DNA from: Aquimonas sp044344935
GTDB lineage: Bacteria > Pseudomonadota > Gammaproteobacteria > Xanthomonadales > Xanthomonadaceae
NCBI GenBank assembly: GCA_044344935.1
Contig: JBIJCA010000234.1
Coordinates: 1 to 7,325 of the forward strand
Direction: 5' to 3'
Length of the DNA stretch: 7,325 nucleotides
Part shown: positions 1 through 5,746 of the stretch, one piece after another
Numbering within the stretch: position 1 is the stretch's first letter
How the letters are laid out: each line of letters opens with the position of its first letter
The notes under the pieces: model-generated
Databases searched by the model: none
Told to the model about the DNA's origin: nothing
The model's input: only the letters and a program-made list of their open reading frames with translations
Program-made: the position numbers and the translations under genes

Positions 1-507
1 GTCGGGGTTCAGGATCTCGACCAGCACGCCGGCCGGCTCCAGGCCCGCCAGGCGCGGCAGGTCCGAGGCCGCTTCGGTGTGGCCGGTGCGCGCCAGCACG
101 CCGCCGGGCTGGGCCGTCAGCGGAAAAATGTGGCCGGGCTGGCGCAGGTCGGCGGCGCGCGCGTCGGGCTTCACGGCGGTACGGATCGTGTGGGCGCGGT
201 CGTAGGCCGAGATGCCCGTGGTGACCCCTTCGGCCGCCTCGATCGAGACCGTGAAGTTGGTGCGATAGGGCGAGTTGTTGTCGACCACCATCGGCGGCAG
301 CGACAGCTGCTGGCAGCGCTCGCGGGTCAGGCTCAGGCACACCAGACCACGCGCATGCGTGACCATGAAGTTGATGTCCTGCGGCCGCACCAGCTCGGCG
401 GCCATGATCAGGTCGCCCTCGTTCTCACGGTCCTCGTCGTCGACGATGACGACCATGCGACCGGCGCGGATTTCTTCGAGGATTTCGGGGATGGGGGAGA
501 AGGGCAT
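1..507 (-). CDS. ribB: 3,4-dihydroxy-2-butanone 4-phosphate synthase, C-terminus beyond window edge
   Basis: Converts ribulose 5-phosphate to 3,4-dihydroxy-2-butanone 4-phosphate plus formate, the four-carbon precursor for lumazine in riboflavin synthesis (cytosolic). 169 codons are visible, starting ATG at 507 (MPFSPIPEILEEIRAGRMVV). The acidic catalytic loop DDEDRENEGD lies at residues 23-32, and the conserved segments FTVSIEAAEGVTTGIS (85-100), QPGHIFPL (123-130) and RTGHTEA (140-146) are all intact. E. coli RibB has about 217 residues, so this is most of the domain. Whether a GTP cyclohydrolase II domain follows (RibBA fusion, common in this group) cannot be seen. It is the last visible gene of the leftward rib cluster, 191 bp after ribE. 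No Shine-Dalgarno is evident: a C-rich heptamer repeat in the mRNA begins only about 10 bases upstream of the ATG. No FMN riboswitch is recognisable in front of it. Confidence 0.95.
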   Translation of the reverse strand, partial: MPFSPIPEILEEIRAGRMVVIVDDEDRENEGDLIMAAELVRPQDINFMVTHARGLVCLSLTRERCQQLSLPPMVVDNNSPYRTNFTVSIEAAEGVTTGISAYDRAHTIRTAVKPDARAADLRQPGHIFPLTAQPGGVLARTGHTEAASDLPRLAGLEPAGVLVEILNPD

Positions 508-515
508 TTTCTTGG

Positions 516-607
516 CCGGGATTCGGGATTGGGGGTGAGGCGGCTCGCTTGCGCGGCACTGCCGCGCGAGCCGCTGAACGCCTGAGCGCTATGCGCGAAG
601 GCCGGGA
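516..607. repeat. Stem-loop intergenic repeat, copy A (ribE-ribB spacer)
   Basis: It begins with a heptamer stretch (GGGATTC at 518-524, GGGATT at 525-530, GGGGG at 531-535), then GTGAGG, then a nested palindrome. Outer arms GGCTCGC (542-548) and GCGAGCC (566-572) flank an inner palindrome GCGGCA-C-TGCCGC (553-565), with a 4-base bulge TTGC. A tail follows (573-607). A second copy lies at 1349-1434; the tails match at about 30 of 36 positions. A further lone GGGATTCG sits at 610-617. The rest of the spacer up to ribE (618-698) holds a weak hairpin CGGAAG/CTTCCG (671-676 with 692-697) just downstream of the ribE stop, without a T-tract, and no gene. Confidence 0.8.
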
Positions 608-698
608 ACGGGATTCGTTAGGAGCGGCTTGAGGCACGCCCAGTGCCGCGCTTCGAACTGGCGCAGCGGGCGGAAGACGCGAGGCACCGGGCTTCCGT

Positions 699-1340
699 TC
701 AGTCGGGGCCGCCGGCTTCTGACGAATCCCGAATCCCCAATCCCGAATCCCGGCTCAGAACCAGCCGCTCAAGATACCGCGCCACCAGATCCACCTCGAT
801 GTTGACCCGCGCGCCAGCGCCGAGCTCGCCGAAGTTGGTGTGGGCGACCGTGTGGGGCACCAGGTTGACCTCGAACTCGTCGCCTTCGACGACATTCACC
901 GTGAGGCTGGTGCCCTCGATGCAGACCGAGCCCTTCTCGGCGATGTAGCGGGCGAGGTTCGACGGCACCCTGAAACGCCAGCGCTGCGAGCGCGCGTCCT
1001 CGCTGACGATGACCACCTCGCCGACGCCATCGACATGGCCCGAGACCATATGCCCGCCGAAGCGCCCGTCAGCGCGCATGGCGCGCTCCAGATTGACCGC
1101 TGAGCCGGGCGTGAGACCGCCGAGCGTGGTGCGCGACAGCGTTTCGTTGGAGACGTCGGCCGCGAAGCTCGCAGAGTCGAAGGCGATCACGGTCAGGCAC
1201 ACGCCGCTGACCGCGATGCTTTCGCCCAGCACCACGTCCTGCAGGTCGAGCGAGCCGGCGTCGATGTGCAGGCGCACGTCACCGCCGATAGGTTCCAGCG
1301 CGCGGATGCGGCCGATGGATTCGATGATTCCAGTGAACAT
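699..1340 (-). CDS. ribE: Riboflavin synthase, alpha chain
   Basis: Catalyses the last step of riboflavin synthesis: dismutation of two 6,7-dimethyl-8-ribityllumazine molecules to riboflavin and a pyrimidinedione (cytosolic homotrimer). 213 residues; the family is usually about 200-215. The start is fixed by the invariant N-terminus MFTGIIESIG, whose second residue must be Phe. The first lumazine-binding barrel carries SGVCLTV (45-51, Cys48), SNETLS (64-69) and GGHMVSGHVDG (95-105, His102). The second carries EGTSLTVN (142-149) and NLVPHT (159-164). The family-like sequence ends near VARYLERLVL (186-195). The remaining tail, about 18 residues, includes SRDSGLGIRDS and is read from a heptamer repeat array, so it looks like a repeat-derived extension. 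It lies downstream of ribD and upstream of ribB. No Shine-Dalgarno is visible; a heptamer unit starts 11 bases ahead of the ATG. Confidence 0.96.
   Translation of the reverse strand: MFTGIIESIGRIRALEPIGGDVRLHIDAGSLDLQDVVLGESIAVSGVCLTVIAFDSASFAADVSNETLSRTTLGGLTPGSAVNLERAMRADGRFGGHMVSGHVDGVGEVVIVSEDARSQRWRFRVPSNLARYIAEKGSVCIEGTSLTVNVVEGDEFEVNLVPHTVAHTNFGELGAGARVNIEVDLVARYLERLVLSRDSGLGIRDSSEAGGPD
724..753. repeat. Heptamer array inside the ribE 3' end
   Basis: Plus-strand units are GAATCCC (724-730), GAATCCCC (731-738), AATCCC (739-744) and GAATCCC (745-751), followed by GG. On the ribE coding strand this gives four runs of three or four G separated by 3-4 bases, a G-quadruplex-capable layout. 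The array is in frame in ribE and encodes part of its C-terminal tail. It is inverted relative to the array before ribB (518-535). Confidence 0.9.
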
Positions 1341-1348
1341 GGTCAAGA

Positions 1349-1434
1349 GCCGGGATTGGGGTGAGGAGGCTGGCTCGCGCGGCACTGCCGCGCCAGCCGA
1401 CGAACGCCCGAGCGCCATGCGCGAGGGCCGGGGA
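1349..1434. repeat. Stem-loop intergenic repeat, copy B (ribD-ribE spacer)
   Basis: Same layout as the copy at 516-607: a short heptamer stretch (GGGATT at 1352-1357, GGGG at 1358-1361), then TGAGG, then nested arms GGCTGGC (1368-1374) and GCCAGCC (1392-1398) around an identical inner palindrome GCGGCA-C-TGCCGC (1379-1391) with bulge TCGC. A homologous tail follows. Relative to copy A, one base of each arm has changed together (C-G to G-C), so pairing is kept. It ends 9 bases before the ribE start codon; no gene lies in this spacer (1341-1636). Confidence 0.8.
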
Positions 1435-1492
1435 AGCCGATTCAGCTTTGCAACACTTCGATCCTTCCGGGCGCATGCTCCCGAGCAAGTCG

Positions 1493-1629
1493 AATCGCAT
1501 AGGGTGGGCCCTGGCCCACCGGAGCTCAAAGCTCGCCTCGGGGTTTGCTGCGGTGAGACGGCGCGCACGCGAGTCAGGTGCATCGTGCGGGTCAAGCTCA
1601 CGGTGGGCCAGGGCCCACCCTATGCGATT
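1493..1629. mobile_element. REPIN/MITE-like element with perfect 29-bp inverted ends
   Basis: The ends 1493-1521 and 1601-1629 are exact reverse complements (29 of 29) and enclose a 79-bp spacer with no ORF of note. Each end contains its own palindrome GGTGGGCC-(CT or AG)-GGCCCACC (1503-1520 and 1602-1619). Two inverted palindromic REP-like units at this distance match the REPIN layout, which in other bacteria is mobilised in trans by RAYT transposases; no transposase is in the window. No target-site duplication is visible. It begins 7 bases downstream of the ribD stop in the mRNA sense, so it would fold as a strong hairpin in the ribD-ribE message. Confidence 0.8.
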
Positions 1630-1636
1630 GGTGATT

Positions 1637-2752
1637 TCACGCGGGCCGCAGGCGCAGGCGCTGGTCCTCGCCCACCTGCCGCCGCTCGATCACCCGCCAG
1701 CGGGCGCGCTGATCGAGGCGCTGAAGGCCCAGCGCATCCAGCATCGGCTGCGCGTCGCCGCCCAGCAGCATCGGCGCCTGGTAGAGCAGCAGCTCATCGA
1801 CCAGACCGCTGCGCATGAGCGCTCCGGCAAGCCGGGGGCCGCATTCCACCAGAAGTTCGTTCACACCGCGACGCGCCAGTTCCTCAAGCACCGCCGGGAG
1901 ATCGAGCCCGCCGTCGCACTCGCCCACGACGTGGTAGGCGATCTGCGGCGCGGAGTCTGCGGGCACCTCGATGCGGTCGGCGTGAAACAGCAGGGTCGAG
2001 GCGGCGCCGTCGGCCAGCAGATGCGCCGAACGCGGCAGGCGCAGTTCGCGGTCCAGCAGCACGCGCAGCGGCGGCACAAACTCGGTGTCAGGCAGACGCA
2101 CGGTGAGCCTGGGGTCATCCGCCAGCGCGGTGCCGCTGCCGGTGAGGATGGCCGAGGCGCGCGCGCGCCAGCGCTGCACGTCGGCACGCGCGGCCTCACC
2201 GGTGATCCACTTCGACTCGCCCGAGGCCAGTGCGATGCGCCCGTCGAGGCTGGCCGCGAGCTTGAGACGCACAAACGGCCGCTCGCGCTCGACGCGGCTG
2301 AAGAAGCCGATGTTCAGCTCGCGAGCGGCCTCACGCATCAAGCCGCAGACGACCTCGATGCCGGCCGCACGCATGCGTTCGACCGCCGCACCTTCGCGCT
2401 GGAAGGCGTCCTCGCAGGCGATCACCACGCGCGCTACGCCGGCTGCAATCAGGGCATCCGCGCAGGGCGGCGTGCGACCGTGCAGACCGCAGGGCTCCAG
2501 GGTGACGTAGGCGGTCGCGCTACGGGCAGACTCGCCAGCCTCGCGCAGCGCATGCACTTCCGCATGCGGCCCGCCGGCGCGGATATGCCAGCCCTCGCCC
2601 AACACCGTCTCACCGCGAGCGATGACGCAGCCCACCCGCGGATTGGGCTGGGTGGTGAACAGACCGCGCTCGGCCAGACGCAGCGCGCGCGCCATGTGGG
2701 CGTGGTCGGTGACTGAGAAGCGGGGATTGGGGAGTGGGGATTGGGGATTCAC
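1637..2752 (-). CDS. ribD: Bifunctional riboflavin biosynthesis deaminase/reductase
   Basis: Deaminates 2,5-diamino-6-ribosylamino-pyrimidinone 5'-phosphate and then reduces the ribosyl side chain with NADPH, the second and third steps of riboflavin synthesis. Numbering from the ATG at 2695, the zinc deaminase site is His44-Ala-Glu46 (GGPHAEVHAL), Cys69 (LEPCGLHG) and Cys78 (TPPC). The reductase domain follows with LKLAASLDGRIA, SGESKWITG and, near the end, VECGPRLAGALM. The start is uncertain. ATG 2695 gives 352 residues but drops DHAH, which aligns with the start of E. coli RibD (DEYYMARAL). The only in-frame start just ahead is GTG at 2752, giving 371 residues (E. coli 367) with an N-terminus read through a heptamer array. 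I chose the GTG on this basis. Neither start has a good Shine-Dalgarno. The upstream neighbour is the GNAT gene, 336 bp away. Confidence 0.93.
   Translation of the reverse strand: MNPQSPLPNPRFSVTDHAHMARALRLAERGLFTTQPNPRVGCVIARGETVLGEGWHIRAGGPHAEVHALREAGESARSATAYVTLEPCGLHGRTPPCADALIAAGVARVVIACEDAFQREGAAVERMRAAGIEVVCGLMREAARELNIGFFSRVERERPFVRLKLAASLDGRIALASGESKWITGEAARADVQRWRARASAILTGSGTALADDPRLTVRLPDTEFVPPLRVLLDRELRLPRSAHLLADGAASTLLFHADRIEVPADSAPQIAYHVVGECDGGLDLPAVLEELARRGVNELLVECGPRLAGALMRSGLVDELLLYQAPMLLGGDAQPMLDALGLQRLDQRARWRVIERRQVGEDQRLRLRPA
2722..2750. repeat. Heptamer array at the ribD 5' end
   Basis: Plus-strand units are GGGGATT (2722-2728), GGGGAGT (2729-2735), GGGGATT (2736-2742) and GGGGATTC (2743-2750): four G4 tracts with 3-base loops. 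In the ribD mRNA this is C-rich. It sits between the candidate GTG start (2752) and the conserved RibD N-terminal residues, so it is either leader or coding. Confidence 0.9.
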
Positions 2753-3088
2753 AGCCGGTGGACTTGACGTTTGGAGTGGGGCCCACGTCTCTGGGCTGCT
2801 GTGGCTCCTGCGGTTCTGCTCCAGGAAACCAGCCTCGCAGTGCATGCGGCCGGAGACTGCGCACTTGTCTGCATGCAGCCGACCCGGTTTCCACGCGAGC
2901 ACCCGATCGAACGGTCGCGAGCAGGCTCGCTCCTGCAAGAAGCGCTATTCACACCGGGCCCTGGCGTGGATGTGCGTCGAGGGCTGGTGCTTGAGGCCTG
3001 CGTCCAGGCGACCCCGCCGTCTCCCAATGCCGCGTCGATGCCCGAGATCGGTCGGAGATGCGGGACAACAAGACGTTCCCTCGATCGC
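2753..3088. other. 336-bp gap between the GNAT gene and ribD, no gene seen
   Basis: No reading frame here has recognisable protein features. The open frame upstream of ribD continues into this stretch but its translation resembles no known RibD extension. The only structured element found is a REP-like palindrome at 2915-2936. No FMN riboswitch core and no T-tailed terminator hairpin were found on either strand. A promoter for ribD would be expected here if the rib genes are transcribed apart from glyA-nrdR, but no convincing -35/-10 pair was found. Confidence 0.6.
2915..2936 (-). repeat. Single REP-like palindrome
   Basis: Arms GCGAGC (2917-2922) and GCTCGC (2925-2930) with loop AG, preceded on the minus strand by GCAGGA. 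The pattern GCAGGAGCGAGC-CT-GCTCGCGA closely resembles the classic Pseudomonas-type REP (TGTAGGAGCGAGC followed by a palindrome), also seen in other gammaproteobacteria. Only one copy is in the window, so its repeat status rests on the resemblance. Confidence 0.6.
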
Positions 3089-3643
3089 TCAACGCTCCGC
3101 GTCATCGCCCCGGTACTCCGGCTGCGGCGCATGCGGATGCGTGCGGATACGCATCAGCACCGCCGGCCCCACCGGCAGGCGGACCACGCCGACCCGCTCC
3201 CAGCCGTGGTGCTCGTAGTACGGCGCCTGATCGCGGGTCCACAGATGCAGATGGCTGTGGCCGAGGCCAAAGGCCTCGTGGCTGGCCCGCTGCATCAGCG
3301 CACGGCCAATACCCTGGCCGCGGCTGTCGGGCCGCACGAAGAAACTGGCCAGCCAGGGCGCGTGCTCGCTGCCGCCCGGCGGATCTTCCAGCAGCAGGCT
3401 GACCGAGCCCAGCGGCTCGCCGTTGTCGGCAAGGGCCACCAGGGTGCAGGGCAGCTCATGCAGTCGATGGGTCGCCAGCTCGGCGGCCGCGGCAGACACG
3501 CTCCAGTTGGGCACGTAGTGACGGAACGCATCGTAGTGCCAGGCTGCCAGCGTCGGTACAAGGTCGCGATGCGCCGACAGCCAGGTGATACGGAAGCCTT
3601 GCGTCGACGCCGGCGGCGTTGGTGTGGATCGGCTACTGCTCAC
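3089..3643 (-). CDS. GNAT-family N-acetyltransferase
   Basis: Predicted acetyl-CoA dependent acetyltransferase of the GNAT superfamily, 184 residues, substrate unknown. Motif A is clear: ASFFVRPDSRGQGIGRALM (99-117), with the acetyl-CoA pyrophosphate-binding loop RGQGIG at 108-113. Motif B is YYEHHGWERVG (142-152). An N-terminal WHYDAF segment (35-40) fits the usual substrate-side helices. The start is GTG at 3643, overlapping the nrdR stop in the sequence GTGA, with a GGAG six bases upstream; this indicates translational coupling to nrdR. The open frame extends further upstream, but there it only shadows nrdR. The position between nrdR and ribD is common in Lysobacterales and does not reveal the substrate. 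RimI-type protein acetylation is possible but not supported by a specific motif. Confidence 0.88.
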   Translation of the reverse strand: MSSSRSTPTPPASTQGFRITWLSAHRDLVPTLAAWHYDAFRHYVPNWSVSAAAAELATHRLHELPCTLVALADNGEPLGSVSLLLEDPPGGSEHAPWLASFFVRPDSRGQGIGRALMQRASHEAFGLGHSHLHLWTRDQAPYYEHHGWERVGVVRLPVGPAVLMRIRTHPHAPQPEYRGDDAER

Positions 3644-4164
3644 TTGCGACTCCGCACGGTCGGCAGCGGCAGGTCCTGCAGCAGGGGCAGCTGCACCTTG
3701 TCCAGGCCGGGCAGCTCGCGCTCGAGCTTCTCGATCTCCTCGCGGAACGCCTGCACGTCCTCGAACCGGCGATACACCGAGGCAAAACGCACGTAGGCGA
3801 CCTGATCCAGACCGCGCAGCGCTTCCATCACCCACTCGCCAAGCTGGCGCGAGGGCAGCTCGCGCTCGCCCGAGAGACGCAGCTGGCGCACCAGGCCACG
3901 CACAGATTCATCGACCTCGGCTTCGGACACCGGCCGCTTCTGCAGGGCCTTGCCGAGACTGCCGCGCAGCTTCCGCTCGTCGAAGGCCTCACGCCGACCG
4001 TCGCTCTTCACGATCGTCGGGAGCTTGATCTCGACTGTCTCCAGCGTCGAGAAACGCTCGCCGCAGGCCGGACACTCACGTCGTCTACGGATACTGCCGC
4101 CGTCCTCGTTGACCCGGCTGTCGACCACGCGGGTGTCTTCGTGCTGGCAGAAGGGGCAGCGCAT
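3640..4164 (-). CDS. nrdR: Transcriptional repressor NrdR
   Basis: Zinc-ribbon/ATP-cone repressor that senses ATP and dATP and binds NrdR boxes in front of ribonucleotide reductase operons. 174 residues from ATG 4164. The zinc ribbon is CPFC (3-6) and CPAC (31-34), with DTRVVDSR and the basic run IRRRRE between them. The ATP-cone spans roughly residues 49-139 (KLPTIVKSDGRREAFDERKL onward, YVRFASVYRRFEDVQAF near its end). The tail after residue 150 makes it about 25 residues longer than E. coli NrdR (149). It lies downstream of glyA across a repeat-filled 241-bp spacer and is coupled to the following GNAT gene. No Shine-Dalgarno is visible before its ATG. No ribonucleotide reductase gene is in the window. 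Confidence 0.97.
   Translation of the reverse strand: MRCPFCQHEDTRVVDSRVNEDGGSIRRRRECPACGERFSTLETVEIKLPTIVKSDGRREAFDERKLRGSLGKALQKRPVSEAEVDESVRGLVRQLRLSGERELPSRQLGEWVMEALRGLDQVAYVRFASVYRRFEDVQAFREEIEKLERELPGLDKVQLPLLQDLPLPTVRSRK
3650..3653 (-). promoter_or_regulatory. Ribosome binding site for the GNAT gene, inside nrdR
   Basis: GGAG on the minus strand, six bases before GTG 3643. It decides the GNAT start and is the only clear Shine-Dalgarno at a gene start in the leftward train. Confidence 0.65.
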
Positions 4165-4212
4165 TAGGGCCGGCGATCTTGGGTGAGGTTCTTGTCGAGC
4201 GTGTGGGCCGGC

Positions 4213-4281
4213 CCGGGATTTGGGATTCGGGATTCGGGATTCGTTGGGAGCCGGGATTTGGGATTCGGGATTCGGGATTCG
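4213..4281. repeat. Duplicated heptamer array before nrdR
   Basis: Two identical 31-bp copies (4213-4243 and 4251-4281) are separated by TTGGGAG. Each is CC, GGGATTT, three GGGATTC, then G, giving four G3 tracts with 4-base loops. On the leftward mRNA it is C-rich and ends 48 bases before the nrdR ATG. It is inverted relative to the array at 4374-4401. Confidence 0.95.
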
Positions 4282-4296
4282 CAAGAGCGGAATGCG

Positions 4297-4310
4297 GCAA
4301 GAATTCTTGC
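4297..4310. repeat. 14-bp perfect palindrome in the glyA-nrdR spacer
   Basis: GCAAGAATTCTTGC, a perfect palindrome within the 92-bp core (4282-4373) enclosed by the inverted heptamer arrays. No gene or clear promoter was seen in that core. Function unknown; it could be a protein-binding site or part of the repeat module. Confidence 0.55.
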
Positions 4311-4373
4311 TTCGCTTCGGCCTTGCGTCACGGGCGCAACTCGCCGTGCGAGCCCAGCACGCCGGCTCCAAAC

Positions 4374-4401
4374 GAATCCCGAATCCCGAATCCCGAATCC
4401 C
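4374..4401. repeat. Heptamer array just after glyA
   Basis: Four exact GAATCCC units on the plus strand, that is GGGATTC x4 on the glyA coding strand, starting 4 bases past the glyA stop. It is complementary to the arrays at 4213-4281, so the transcript could form a hairpin with a stem of nearly 30 bp. As a G-rich RNA it could alternatively form a quadruplex. Confidence 0.95.
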
Positions 4402-4405
4402 AGCT

Positions 4406-5674
<1,269 letters not shown>

Positions 5675-5708
5675 GGGGCGGGCACCGGCGCTGGGAGGAA
5701 GGTTGCGG

Positions 5709-5714
5709 ATGATA
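5709..5714 (-). promoter_or_regulatory. Possible -10 box for glyA
   Basis: TATCAT on the minus strand (5 of 6 to TATAAT), 34 bases ahead of the glyA ATG in the 72-bp divergent gap. A poor -35 candidate TTTCAA lies about 19 bases further upstream. It is the best sigma70-like match seen in the gap; weak support only. No comparable box was found for the rightward gene. Confidence 0.3.
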
Positions 5715-5746
5715 CCGTGCCGGGGTTTGGCCCTTGAAATTCGCCC

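Noticed and set aside
671..697. Rho-independent terminator after ribE
   Set aside because: Only a 6-bp stem with a 15-base loop and no T-tract; ribB follows in the same direction.
1361..2716. Long plus-strand open frame (451 codons) opposite ribD and part of the ribD-ribE spacer
   Set aside because: High-GC antisense shadow: its translation has no family features, whereas the minus strand encodes a complete RibD.
2753..3088. FMN riboswitch before ribD, or in the ribE-ribB spacer
   Set aside because: The conserved RFN segments were not found in either spacer on the coding strand.
2749..3132. Minus-strand open frame of 127 codons between the GNAT gene and ribD
   Set aside because: It overlaps the GNAT 3' end and ribD 5' end, reads through the REP palindrome (giving SEPARD, typical of REP translations) and has no domain features.
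4213..4401. CRISPR array
   Set aside because: Units are 7-bp tandem heptamers with no unique spacers and no cas genes; the 31-bp duplication has a 7-base gap, far too short for a spacer.
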